64,000 bases of DNA, taken from contig OZ024795.1 of the NCBI GenBank assembly GCA_964017045.1, positions 55,467,350 to 55,531,349 on the forward strand, read 5' to 3'. How positions within the stretch are numbered: the first letter of the stretch is position 1; the number at the start of each line of letters is the position of its first letter. The stretch comes from Omphiscola glabra. Its lineage: Eukaryota > Mollusca > Gastropoda > Lymnaeidae. Shown piece by piece: positions 45,801 through 54,416 of this stretch. A program made the translations under genes and the position numbers. The notes under the pieces were generated by a model. That model did not search any database and was not told the origin of the DNA. It saw only the letters and a list, made by a program, of their open reading frames with translations.

Positions 45801-48800
45801 TGAGGAAAACATATGTAGCCTTTTAGGTGACTTGAAATAGAGAAAAAGGAGCCTCATTTTATGTCATACTAACACTGTCCTAGCATACTCACACTGTCCT
45901 AGCTTCTGTCTCCATCCAATAACAATTACCAAGATCCAGAAAATTCCTAAAATGATTGTCAAGAAATACTTAACAATAATAAATCATTGTGTCTTAACAG
46001 TCATAATGAGTTCATAACAACAGTCACACTGAGTTTATAACAACAGTCACAATGAGTTCATAACAACAGTCACAATAAGTTCATAACAACAGTCACAATG
46101 AGTTCATAACAACAGTCACACTGAGTTTATAACAACAGTCACAATGAGTTCATAACAACAGTCACAATAAGTTCATAACAACAGTCACAATAAGTTCATA
46201 ACAACAGTCACAATAAGTTCATAACAATAGTCACACTGAGTTTATAACAACAGTCACAATGAGTTCATAACAACAGTCACAATAAGTTCATAACAACAGT
46301 CACAATGAGTTCATAACAACAGTCACAATAAGTTCATAACAACAGTCACAATAAGTTCATAACAACAGTCACAATTAGTTCATAACAACAGTCACAATAA
46401 GTTCATAACAACAGTCAAAATAAGTTCATAACAACAGTCACACTGAGTTCATAACAACAGTCACAATGAGTTCATAACAACAGTCACAATGAGTTCATAA
46501 CAACAGTCACAATAAGTTCATAACAACAGTCACAATAAGTTCATAACAACAGTCACAATAAGTTCATAACAACAGTCACAATGAGTTCATAACAACAGTC
46601 ACAATGAGTTCATAACAACAGTCACAATGAGTTCATAACAACAGTCACACTGAGTTCATAACAACAGTCAAAATGAATTTATAACAACAGTCACACACAA
46701 TGAATTTATAACAACAGTCACAATGAGTTCATAACAACAGTCACAATAAGTTAATAACTTGGTAAAATTATTAAAGAAAGGGTGCATCTTAGTTATATCA
46801 TAAAAATTATATGCTAGTGCCAATAGAAAGAATGGCCTAAATGTCAGTGCAGACAGAATAGATTGGCCCAAATGTCAGGGCAGACAGAAAAGATGGTCAA
46901 ATGTCAGGGCAGACAGAAAAGATGGTCAAATGTCAGGGCAGACAGAACATTTATCTGACAGCCCCTGGTCAGACAAGTGTGAGAACCCTCATGCATCAGC
47001 CACTGGTCAGACAAGTGTGAGAACCCTCATGCATCAGTCTCAGCCATTGGTCAGCGGAGTGTGAGAGCCTGAAGAATTGTCTTGTTAATGAAGATCTTTT
47101 AAACTATAGAATTCAACTCAAGTGGAATGATAATAAGTATGATTATTTAAATTTAAATCAGAAGAGCTTATAAATTTTACTAACCTTTTGAGAAAGGTTT
47201 TGGTAACTCTGATGTTATATCTAAGAAAAGGATGGCCGATAAAGATACAATTCATATAGCTTGACCTAAAGGACATAGAGAATAAAGATACAGTTCGTGA
47301 AGCACAAACTGTAGGAGATACAGAACATTTTCATTTTTTGGTCAAAGTACAAATCTGGAAATTATTAAAACTTGCCGCTACCAACAGTTTTCTAGACAAA
47401 TGAATTTTAATTAGTTCACTTATAGGAAATAAATTTAATAACTTTTGTGCTTGTGAAACATTTAACAATTTATGGCTGGACTCTCTGCGGCTAGTCACTT
47501 ATTTATTATTAAATCAGAAGGCTTACTTATATCAGAGAACTGTTGGATTCCTCTGAAAGTTTAAAATATAAATAGTATTCATTTGTCTTAATTTACCATA
47601 AATATGCATTTGAAGATCCTAAAATCAACAAAGTTATAACAACTTTTTCATCATTCATCGCACAGTTTGTCTAGTCGAAAATTTAGTTTGCAACTACATG
47701 TAGTTTTTTTAGTTAACAAATCTTTGGGGCATGATTAAAAGGCTCAGAAAAAAAATGTTTGTATCACATTTTGTCAGATAGCTAATTTTAAATCTGGAAA
47801 TAAGCCACTGAAATTTTCTGTGACTTGGAACAAAATCTTCCCATCCTGGCCGAAGAAGTTCAATTTCAAGTAGTCTTTACTGCATACCATGATGTTTTAA
47901 AAAAAATGTGTTTCAAATGGTGAGCCTGAAATTTTTACAGGGATTTTTAATAGCACAAACATTTTACAGTGTCAGTTAACTTGCTTAATTCAGTACATTT
48001 CAAAAAGATAGAGTTAGCATTTTTCCTTTTCAATTTGGCCTTTTTTAATTAAAAAAAAATGTTTTTGGATCCCAGCTTCAACACGTTTGATTTGTATTGC
48101 TTGATAAAATTTTCTATCCCTGAAAGTCAAATATTTAGTCTGCTTGATAACATTTTATATCCCTGATAGTCAAATATTTAGTCTGCTTGATAACATTTTA
48201 TATCCCTGAAAGTTAAATATTTAGTCTGCTTGATAACATTTTATATCCCTGAAAGTCAAATATTTAGTCTGCATGATAAAATTTTATATCCCTGAAAGTC
48301 AAATATTTAGTCTGCTTGATAAAATTTTATATCCTTGAAAGTCAAATATTTAGTCTTTATTTAAATGTGTATAAATTAATAGGATATTTGTTATTTACCA
48401 GCCACTGAAGCTTGTGCTGTTTGTATTGGTGAGAATACTTTCACTAGCTGCAATTACTTCATCCTAAAGCAAAGGAAAAAAAGATACAACAAAAACAGCT
48501 AAAAATATATACACTTAAATACAAAATTCCAATATATGACATAAGTGCTTAGTTGAAGAAGAATGATTGGAATATAACTGTAGATTTAAGAGTATATATT
48601 TTCATCTTGTGTTGGAGTTATAAAATTTCTCAGATGCTAGACAGTGGGTGATTTGTAAAATATTACATAATGACATTCAATTTACAATAATTTAAACAAA
48701 TAATAAGATTAATTACCCATAATTAAATATACAAAGATATAAGTCACTTTTAATTATTTGTTTCAGATAACTAATAGCCTATCTTCAACAACCTTTTCAT

Positions 48801-49328
48801 TTTTTAGATGTCAGATACAAATCAGTGTAACTTTACATTTGACAAAAGTTTAAACAATGTTTATTCAAGACTGAAATAAAGGTGAAATAAATTCTTGATG
48901 TCATAAGGTGGTGAAGAACTCACTAGCTTTAGTAAGTTACACTTTTTGAATTTATAGTTATTAGACCTACTCTTTTTATGAGTTGTTTTTTTAATGAAGC
49001 ATATAGGTCAATTGATTATGAGTTAAATTTCTAAGAACTTAATTATTTCAAAATGTAAAAATATTAGGCTACAGCATTAGGTCGTAAATCTTCTGAAAGC
49101 TCATTATCTTAAACATCTGCTATCCAAACTTCCTGTGTTTTATATTTATTATTATTATTATTGTAGGCTTATGCAATGCGAATGGCAAGGAGCCTTTTGT
49201 ACAAACACCTTGAAACATTTCCGACACACCTGTCGCATAATAGGCCTATAGGGAAATTGATATTAATTTCTTTGAGTTACCTCTTTGGATCTCAATTTGT
49301 TAGACTTGTCAACATGTGAATCACTCAT
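33571..49328 (-). CDS. ADK-B: divergent adenosine-kinase paralogue, predicted pseudoenzyme, eleven exons
   Basis: Exons, 5' to 3': 49328-49281, 48463-48399, 45946-45893, 45238-45148, 44248-44082, 42816-42708, 40793-40623, 38627-38616, 37493-37376, 36169-36074 and 33869-33571. All junctions are GT/AG with compatible phase, giving 1,230 nt and about 409 residues. Exon sizes track ADK-A (54=54, 91~85, 167~173, 109~106, 171~174, 118=118, 96~87 nt), which makes the paralogy secure. Recognisable pieces: SAGGEALSTAIAAQ (human AGGSTQNSIKVAQ), AQPKSIVFMGS, SNVIYTC, MPEAVKKLAYYA, SCADIIFITEK (replaces DILFGNE), KISTVVVSDG, KIVDFFGVWQGFVGGYM (replaces [15 protein letters not shown]). The catalytic Asp, the GAGD glycine and the NxxE motif are gone, so phosphotransfer is unlikely. 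About 70 extra C-terminal residues follow. Yet the frame is open throughout and splice sites are intact, which argues for a selected product rather than decay. Exon 1 and the 12-nt exon are the least certain. Confidence 0.82.
34155..35440. repeat. 43-bp minisatellite, about 30 near-identical copies
   Basis: Unit TATAATTGATTGCTCATTAA then GAAGTGTGATGTTGTCAAGTTTA. Over 25 consecutive copies look identical; GAG-for-AAG variants appear only in the first two and last two. It fills ADK-B intron 10. Confidence 0.96.
35505..35590. repeat. About 43-bp duplication
   Basis: CCCAGTGGCC(A/G)CACATGG then CNGCACATCTTGCCAC, twice, with the linking AGTAAACC. ADK-B intron 10. Confidence 0.75.
35755..35975. 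repeat. 33-bp minisatellite, about 7 copies
   Basis: Unit TCTGCACCAATCATTCATAT plus TTGACTACCATTG. In-frame period; ADK-B intron 10, just before exon 10. Confidence 0.92.
36074..36169 (-). CDS. ADK-B exon 10 with degenerate catalytic signature
   Basis: This 96-nt exon encodes DQDSGKTTKYKSKF..., then IVDFFGVWQGFVGG. It aligns with [14 protein letters not shown] of ADK-A. The surrounding D, G and FVGG are kept, but T-N became F-F and A-G-D became V-W-Q. Confidence 0.88.
36205..36402. repeat. 16-bp minisatellite, about 12 copies
   Basis: Unit GTATGTATGTACCGGT. ACCGGT changes to ACCAGT in the last copies. ADK-B intron 9; it starts 36 bases from the exon 10 acceptor. Confidence 0.94.
36495..36735. 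repeat. 48-bp minisatellite, 5 copies
   Basis: Unit AGTTTCTTTGACAACTTAGT, GTTTGTTCAATTCATTGCAC, CGCCCAT. ADK-B intron 9. Confidence 0.92.
36880..37372. repeat. 35-bp minisatellite, about 14 copies
   Basis: Unit GATTGGCCCAATGATAAACT plus TTTTGCTATGTAATA. It runs right up to the donor of ADK-B exon 9 (37375). Confidence 0.94.
37620..37863. mobile_element. MITE with CCGGAAATTT ends and internal inverted subrepeats
   Basis: The left CCGGAAATTTAATCGAA matches the inverted right end CCGGAAATTTGATCGAA. Internal ACGGAAATTTGGTCGAA and ACCAAATTTCCGTTCGAT also pair. A diverged relative lies at about 52897-53045. Repeats of TCAAAATCAACTGGAGT flank it on both sides (37580-37610 and 37868-37945). Confidence 0.7.
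38325..38412. repeat. 16-bp repeat, 5 copies
   Basis: Unit GGCTACATGTTTCATT. ADK-B intron 8. Confidence 0.88.
38616..38627 (-). CDS. ADK-B 12-nt microexon
   Basis: GTTACTCGGAAG lies between TTATATTGCAG and GTGAGC on the minus strand and encodes Val-Thr-Arg-Lys in phase 0. It takes the place of the 36-nt ADK-A exon 7 (12 codons). Flanking exons join in frame with or without it. Confidence 0.5.
39485..39765 (-). pseudogene. hAT transposase C-terminal (dimerisation) domain relic
   Basis: The minus strand reads FPNVEIALRIF, then a lesion, then MKQERLDSLSLLMIEADVLR and KINFDDILKNFA. This is the hATC dimerisation signature (family: RL.SL.LLSIE..L......D). Stops and a palindrome interrupt it. Confidence 0.78.
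39619..39656. repeat. 38-bp perfect palindrome
   Basis: Arm TTCAACTGAGAAAAAGAGC is followed with no spacer by its exact inverse complement. It lies inside the hAT transposase relic, at the point where conserved family residues are missing. Confidence 0.9.
40805..41232. repeat. GGTGGAGGTGTGTGGTGG-type GT/GG-rich array
   Basis: Irregular units of 9-60 bp made of GGTGGAGGTGTGTGGTGG and GATGTGGAGGTGAATGG; purine/GT-rich on the plus strand. It starts 12 bases from the acceptor of ADK-B exon 7, so on the transcribed strand it supplies a CACCACACCTCC-type pyrimidine tract. Confidence 0.9.
41277..41473. mobile_element. SPIN-type non-autonomous hAT element, 197 bp
   Basis: Ends CAGCGGTTTTCAACCTGTGG (then GTCGCGACCCC) and GGTTGAGAACCACTG, with the interior CCTAAGACCATCTGAAAACA and TGATTTTATGGCTGGGGGTC. 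These match what I remember of the SPIN (Space Invaders) family of vertebrates and some parasite-linked invertebrates. The perfect 8-bp target duplication CACTAGAT flanks it (41269-41276 and 41474-41481). It sits in ADK-B intron 6. Confidence 0.85.
41630..41950. repeat. 15-bp minisatellite, about 21 copies
   Basis: Unit ACAATGTATTGTGTT with ACAGTG, ACAAAG and GTTAG variants; in-frame period gives long spurious open frames. Confidence 0.94.
41965..42540. repeat. 57-bp minisatellite, 10 copies
   Basis: Unit GTTAAGTCTTCCATATTTGA, TGAGAAGATTTAACCATGAA, AAGGTAGCACTCATACA. The period is 19 codons, so frames of 150-250 codons stay open on both strands. It is intronic to ADK-B and not a gene. Confidence 0.96.
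42600..42705. repeat. About 32-bp repeat, 3 copies
   Basis: GGGCCATGATATAAGTGAAT then CCGTACACATG, three copies, next to the donor of ADK-B exon 6; the last copy's CCGTACATTCTTAC touches that donor. Confidence 0.82.
42800..42880. repeat. Duplicated 3' splice site of ADK-B exon 6
   Basis: About 37 bp (minus strand: GTATTTTGCTTACATTTGCA, then GCTGGTGT) occur twice. Both copies carry the acceptor TTTGCAG and the first exon bases CTGGTGT. The outer copy continues AAGATG, so it also makes a GTAAGA donor. Confidence 0.85.
42895..43315. repeat. 27-bp minisatellite, about 15 copies
   Basis: Unit AAGAATATGAACAAAATGAT plus TTGGTTT. In-frame period; open on both strands. ADK-B intron 5. Confidence 0.95.
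43340..43472. repeat. 27-bp repeat, 5 copies
   Basis: Unit ATATCAATAGAATTTCTGTC plus ACACGCA. ADK-B intron 5. Confidence 0.9.
43568..43662. repeat. 14-bp repeat, about 7 copies
   Basis: Unit CTGAACTCAATGTC. ADK-B intron 5. Confidence 0.9.
43680..44119. repeat. 63-bp minisatellite: six tandem mini-exon cassettes plus the real ADK-B exon 5 end
   Basis: On the minus strand each unit reads GTGAGTCCTAACATTAGACA then TCAACAG (27 nt with a donor, a CTAAC branch-like box and an AG), followed by 36 nt AACCAATG...CAATTCCCG that copy the end of ADK-B exon 5. There are seven donors and six acceptors. The 36-nt segment is 12 codons and keeps the ADK-B frame (TNVHVVFHCNSR). Variation is minimal: CATG/CGTG and one ACCACTCACC. 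Confidence 0.93.
44735..45145. repeat. About 29-bp minisatellite, 12-13 copies
   Basis: Unit ACAACATTTACCTGGCAGCC plus AACTCAAAC, with AGACAATTC and shortened variants. It runs to the donor of ADK-B exon 4 (45147); the last unit's AGACAATTC sits directly next to it. Confidence 0.9.
45278..45532. repeat. 24-bp minisatellite, about 10 copies
   Basis: Unit TATTGCTAATAAATAATGGT plus CTCA, interrupted by short AT-rich inserts. ADK-B intron 3. Confidence 0.9.
45552..45835. repeat. 39-bp minisatellite, 7 copies
   Basis: Unit GTCTTGATGCATGAGGAAAA then CATATGTAGCCCTTTAGGT. The period is 13 codons, open on both strands. ADK-B intron 3. Confidence 0.93.
45870..45915. repeat. Duplicated donor of ADK-B exon 3
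   Basis: Minus strand: GCTAGGACAGT/GTGAGTAT is followed at once by GCTAGGACAGT/GTTAGTAT. The last 11 bases of the exon and its donor are repeated 19 bp downstream with a weaker GTTAGT. Confidence 0.78.
45985..46755. repeat. 23-bp minisatellite, about 33 copies
   Basis: Unit AACAACAGTCACAATGAGTT plus CAT. AATGAG, AATAAG and ACTGAG variants are interspersed rather than graded. ADK-B intron 2. Confidence 0.95.
46840..47060. repeat. Two short repeats (about 28 bp x4 and about 40 bp x3)
   Basis: GATGGTCAAATGTCAGGGCA then GACAGAAAA, followed by GGTCAGACAAGTGTGAGAAC then CCTCATGCATCAGCCACT. ADK-B intron 2. Confidence 0.82.
48100..48357. repeat. 43-bp minisatellite, 6 copies
   Basis: Unit GTCTGCTTGATAACATTTTA, TATCCCTGAAAGTCAAATATTTA. 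ADK-B intron 2, about 45 bases from the exon 2 donor. Confidence 0.92.
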
Positions 49329-49900
49329 TGTAGTTTGAGAACTGAAATACAAATCTGCTTTTGATGTTAATGAGAGATATGAAAATATCTGATCTCCCAT
49401 ACTTTCATTTTACCGCTACTATCTAGAATATATAATAAAATATTTAATTGTAAAATACTTTTATTTTACGACTCGTGACATTCTTATGAATGTTTTAATT
49501 ACACAAAAATCTGAACAAATAAAATGAAAAGAATACATTTTAGGGATAACCATAATAATGGACTTGATTGATAAGAAATTAATAATTAGGCCCAGCCTAC
49601 AATAAATTAGAGATTAAATTGATTTTATAGAATCTGTTAGTTTCATAAAATACTTAATATTAGGCTACTTATAATTATGTCTTTTTCATGATACAAAAAA
49701 TTATACATAATTTTAAAAGATAACTATTTTATATATTATATTGACAAAAAGAAAAAGATGAGTACCATTATTGCCTAATAAATTATGTAATACTTAATTA
49801 TCTCTGGTCTGGTAAGTATAGACCAAAGTATAATATTAAGACTGAGTAGGAAAGTTGTCTACTTTTTAGTTTTACTACCAGTAGGCCAAATGCCAGACAC
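49329..49900. other. Region upstream of ADK-B
   Basis: AT-rich unique sequence before the proposed ADK-B start codon. Its promoter should lie here or just beyond, but I see no TATA box or other convincing element. Confidence 0.3.
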
Positions 49901-49904
49901 TGTC

Positions 49905-50730
49905 AGTATCTAGAAGTTGTACTCCTCTACACTACCCTTATGAATTGCATGGCCATTTACTTGAGTCAGTTTCCTCCGTAAGGTACCTGGGTGTTACCAT
50001 TCAAAGAGAGGTCCGCTGGGACGAGCATATTTACAATGTGTGCAACCAGGCAAACAAGACCCTGGGGTTCTTAAGGTGTAATCTAAAGATCAGCAACTCT
50101 AGTGTGAAAGAAAGAGCCTATAAAGCCTTTGTCCGGCCGCTTTTAGATTATGCATCTTCGGTCTGGGACCCATTCACCCAGAAGAGCATCGACAGGTTGG
50201 AGGCAGTACAGCGACGGGCAGCACGCTTTGTCCTGAACCGCTACAGGAATACCTCTAGTGTTGGCAGCATGCTGGAAACACTGGGCTGGTCACTATTGGA
50301 GGAACGACGACGACTATCCAGGCTCTCCATGATTTACAAGATAAATAATGGACTAGTCCAATGCTCTGGCATTAAACAGAAACTCGTCCCTCTCCCCCAT
50401 AGACATAGACAGCGATGAGGCCATGACAGGCAGTTCCGGCTCATACCAGCGAGAAGCCAGTATAGGAACTGCTCATTCCTGCCAAAGACAATCAGGGAGT
50501 GGAACAAGCTTTCAAAAGGAACAGTTGAGACGACAACACTTGACTCACTTGCGGCTATTGCCTCACGCCTTCCAACACCCAGTGCATGATACCCTCACAC
50601 AGTTACTCTTGTAACCAGTGAAATATCCTCATCAACACCAGGCACAGAAACATTGCAAATCCCATCTACATTCATAGGAGCCATAATGATCAATAAATTG
50701 ATCGTGGGCCCTTAATATAGAGAAGAAGAA
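49905..50730 (+). mobile_element. 5'-truncated non-LTR retrotransposon (Jockey/CR1-like), reverse-transcriptase C-terminal part
   Basis: The frame 49945-50418 encodes the stretch after the RT core typical of Jockey/CR1-clade LINEs: VRYLGVTIQREVRWDEHI, NKTLGFLRCNL, KAFVRPLLDYASSVWDP, IDRLEAVQRRAARFVLNRY and WSLLEERRR. After a frame change near 50418 it continues as QFRLIPARSQYRNCSFLPKT, REWNKLSK and LDSLAAIASRLP, the usual C-terminus. No endonuclease or RT catalytic domain is present. The 3' UTR ends with ATCAATAAATTGATCGTGGG and a GAAGAAGAAGG tail. Confidence 0.85.
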
Positions 50731-51693
50731 GGCCTACATAACTTCTACTTCTACAACATCTTGTCTAAGTCTAAGTTAGTAAGACTGACTGATACTGATG
50801 TGATGAGTCCATGGATGGCACACCAGGGAAAATTACCACAAATGGGGTAATAATAAAAAAAATCTTACTTGAAATGTTACTTGAAACGAAATACTAATAC
50901 ATTTTTTTTCTGGCAACACTGCAACTGACTAGTGTAATAAATAACTTTTAAATAAGCCTAAGAAATGCACCTAATGAATGTGTTGTGGTTAGTACTAGTT
51001 AAGTAGTGGCTTTGCGAATAAGCTCACATCTTGTCTTGCAAACGTCATTTTAGCCTAGTCCCTGATTTTATCTAACGGTCAGTAATCAGTGGAGCCATTA
51101 GAGTGGGTGCCAAATCGAGGGTCACTGATGGCCGGTACTGGTTAAAAAAGTTCGCCAACCCCTCCCTGGATTAAATTTTAAAGTAGTGTAAAAGTATAAA
51201 GTTATCTGTCTCTAGCTAGAGGATGCAAAGAAGCAGATTGCATTCCATTATTCTAGTTTATGTTACTCATTCATACTTTTGGAAAATAGTTATACTGTGC
51301 TGTGATAGGCCTGTATACTGTACGATATGCCGAAACAGTGGGTTTTCGGTGTCGTAAGTTTATTTTTAAAAATAAAACTTCAAAAACTTCTTAATTTCCG
51401 GCGGGGCGGTGTACCACATCTGAAGATAACTGGAAATAAAAAGTACCGGGGTATGTCACGACATTCTTATTTTGAACACACCTCCTACCACTTTGGTCTT
51501 TAAATTTAATATAATACTAATACTTTGCAGGCAGATTGGCAAAAGTTCATGGTGACGTTCAATGGGGAAGCTCTCTGTCAAATAATGAAATAGATTAATT
51601 ATTCATTTTTAACTTAATATTGTGACAAGTTCATTTATTAATTACTTGTAAAATATAAATAATATTATGATTACCAGTGGCTCTTAAGCTGCC

Positions 51694-51790
51694 CGAGGGC
51701 AGGGCCGTCACGTGGGCCCTGCAACCCCGGCGACTGCAGGGGGCCTTGGATGTTTAAGGCAGGGACCCACGGTTGTGATCTTGAAAAAAA
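51694..51790. mobile_element. Possible single end of a hAT-like element
   Basis: CAGGGCCGTCACGTGGGCCC resembles a hAT terminus with a compositional shift, but I cannot find the partner end. Confidence 0.25.
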
Positions 51791-52194
51791 TTATACTAGA
51801 TATATTAATTTTTATTGTAAGGGGACACAAACCGAAAAGTGTCTGAAGTCTGAGGTCCACCAAAAGTAACGCAACAGATCAGCCCGCAAGTTCTTAGTCG
51901 ACAAGTAGAATAAAAAAGGAAATTATATTACAGAAATGTAAATTGTACCAGTTAAATACCCTTGCTTCCTTGCGATGTTTAAGATATTGAAAAGTAATAT
52001 TAATATTTAAGTAATAACTTATTAATGGAATTTTTAAAACATATAGGCTTTCGTTCATGGAAACCTGAAGTGCAGCAAATGAGTCAATATAATTTGCTGA
52101 TCAAATAAAAATAATAATTGTTTCGTGTAAGGGTTCGTGCACACATTATATAACGTGAAGGGTGTGGGGGTTGGTTTATTATTTTGTTCTATAT

Positions 52195-52515
52195 TATAAT
52201 ATTATATATAAAAGAAAGGATTCGTCAAGCAACTGGGCAGTACGATGACCTCCTGGTGTCTGTAAAAAAGCACAAACTTGAATGGTATGGCCACGTGACC
52301 AGAAAACAAGGTCTCGCCAAAGAAATCTTGCAGGGCACTACTAGAGGAGGTAGACAGAGAAAAATATGGGAAGATAACATCAAAGAATGAACGGGATTAC
52401 AAGGCGATGCTATACATAGGGCAGGAGACCGAGAGGAATGGAGAAGAACATTTTTTATGTCATCTGTGGCGCCCCAACGGTCGAAGGACTACGGGACATG
52501 ATGATGATGATATAT
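52195..52515 (+). mobile_element. 5'-truncated LINE fragment, endonuclease/RT protein C-terminus
   Basis: Plus strand: RIRQATGQYDDLLVSVKKHK, LEWYGHVTRKQGLAKEILQG, TTRGGRQRKIWEDNIKE, stop, TGLQGDAIHRAGDREEW, then APQRSKDYGT and a GATGATGATGAT tail. This is the C-terminus found in many animal LINE ORF2 proteins (pattern LxWxGHVxR...GGRxRGRxxxxWxDNI). It is a dead-on-arrival copy with an internal stop. Confidence 0.85.
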
Positions 52516-52896
52516 TGTTATATGGGGGTGGGGTGACAGATAGATGTTATAATTAAAGTGTTCTCTGGGTTGGCAGATAGCAATGTTATATTGTGTTGCA
52601 TGGGATGGGGTGGTAGATACCCATTTTATATTGTGTTAGTTATTTGACAAAATTAGACATTTGAAGAATTAAAACTAAAATCAAAATTAGAAGCCTACTT
52701 ATTTTTTTCTGAATAATCATCAATCATTCACTGAATCTGATAATTTGATTCGCTGAAAATTACAAACAGTTTTTGAGCTGATAGAGAAATTGTAATCGTT
52801 TGTTAACAATATTAGTATTTTGATTATTCAACAATACAATGTTCTAAAACACAGATTTTCAACCTGTGGGTCGTGACCCCTGAATTTTTATTTCAG

Positions 52897-53045
52897 TTCA
52901 CACGATAAAATTTTCGTCAAATTTTTTTGAACGCACTATACTATATAGTAAAACAAAATAAAAAAAAACAATTTAAAAAATTCGACCATACTTCCGTTCG
53001 ATCAATTTTTCGTAAACGAAATTTCTTTCAAAAAAATTTCCTTAT
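52897..53045. mobile_element. Diverged relative of the MITE at 37620
   Basis: It shares CCGTTCGATCAATTTTTCGT and ACGAAATTTCTTT with the right part of that MITE. Directly before it, CAGATTTTCAACCTGTGGGT (52852) looks like one end of a SPIN-like hAT element. Confidence 0.5.
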
Positions 53046-53052
53046 ACGAGGG

Positions 53053-53249
53053 CAGTGGTCGGCAAATCGCGGCTCGCGAGCAGCATGCGGCTCTTTAACG
53101 ACCTGAGTGCGGCTTGGCCAGTCGGACGCAAATCGGGTTGACTTCGAAAAACGTGGTTCTTGAAAATAAATTTGGCTCTCAAAATTTTTTTTTAATTGCC
53201 CTGCTGCTCATTTTTGGCTCTTTTGGACTAATGAGTTTGCCGACCACTG
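53053..53249. mobile_element. hAT-type MITE, 197 bp
   Basis: Left end CAGTGGTCGGCAAAT and right end GTTTGCCGACCACTG are inverse complements with one mismatch, around GCGGCTC/GGCTC-rich sequence. Ends of this type belong to hAT MITEs in many animals. No clear target duplication. Confidence 0.75.
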
Positions 53250-53939
53250 ATCTTCCACCAGAGTGCTCAGAGCCCATTTTTGGACCTTGACCTAGTATGC
53301 GTGTGTAGTAGAACTAATTCGCTCAGTAATAATGATCATATGACAATGAAAACATTGACTGATGTCATATATCATTAATAAAAAAATCGAACATTAGCCA
53401 ACTTACATAATGGAAATTTAATAATTTAAATCAAAGTATAATAAATATAATTAACCTTATGATTTATGGTAGAAATTGCTGTAATTCAGTGAAAGTTGTT
53501 TCAAATATGTTCCGCTTTTTTCTTTGACATCACATTGCTTAAAACCGCCCCACTCCTTACTGTCTCCCAGAAAAATAATTATATCCTTTCTTGATATAGA
53601 AAACTAAAAAAAAACAAAAAAACACCACAACACGTAATTAGAAAAAAAAAATCTGTGTAGCCCTGATTAAACAAAAATGTTTATCCTTAACCGTTGCGGT
53701 GCGGGGACTTTTGTTAAAGACCGAGATGGGTATGTGGGTATGTTTCGAAATAAAAAAGGAGCGCTGCTACTGCTATAAGGTTAAGTACCCCTGGCCTAGA
53801 TTGCCTAGAACGACCTGAACGAATTTGTCATTCATATTTATTCTATTATGCCTAGAATTTTTTGTCATTTGATAAAATTTACTAGTACTAGTAGTACATG
53901 TATCAGTATTACTAGTATTAGCGTTTTTTATAAAGGCCG

Positions 53940-54060
53940 GAACTACGTACACCGCAACGGTGTACCTAGCAAAACCATGGACTTTGGCCTGCGTACACCG
54001 CGGCGGTGTACCTAGCAAAACCGTGGTCTTTGGCCTGCATACACCGCGGCGGTAAAAGCA
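53940..54060. repeat. About 51-bp GC-rich repeat, 2.5 copies, with near-palindromes
   Basis: Unit GTACACCGCGGCGGTGTACC then TAGCAAAACCGTGGTCTTTGGCCTGC. Each holds GTACACCG(C/A)xxCGGTGTAC, an almost perfect palindrome, in otherwise AT-rich DNA. Confidence 0.75.
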
Positions 54061-54416
54061 GTAAAACCTTTGTCTTTGCCAGTCTTTAACTCTATGCGGT
54101 ACTTGTAAATAAATGTTAAACTCGTGTTAAAACTGAAAACTATTTATTTAAAAATTATTTAATACCTGCAAGATTAAACAAAAGTAGAACTGATATTTTT
54201 ATTGTGCGCGGAGCTTGAGTCCTGTATGACTCACTATGATTGTATGAACGCACGGGAACTCTAATTATTTTGTTTAAAATTTGGTAATATAAAAAAAAAA
54301 ATTGGGGGGCTGGGAGATATTTGGGTAAGTTCCACACTTTTGTAAAGAGCAAGCATTTCTTAGTGTTTTATTGGTCATATCTGGCCTCTTCGTAAGTGAA
54401 ACTGAAACGCATTTTA

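Noticed and set aside
47165..47240. Possible small ADK-B exon (minus strand ITSELPKPFSK between AG and GTTAGT)
   Set aside because: Including it after exon 2 creates a stop codon, and ADK-A has no matching exon.
48399..48453. Alternative ADK-B exon 2 start at an internal ATTGCAG acceptor, giving LVKVFSPIQTAQASVA
   Set aside because: It tempts by resembling the ADK start, but its phase does not fit the secure 54-nt exon 3 without an extra exon. The 65-nt version matches the ADK-A phases directly.
52184..52390. Host gene encoding a GHVTRKQGLAKEILQG protein
   Set aside because: It is the well-known C-terminal motif of LINE ORF2 proteins, truncated and with a stop.
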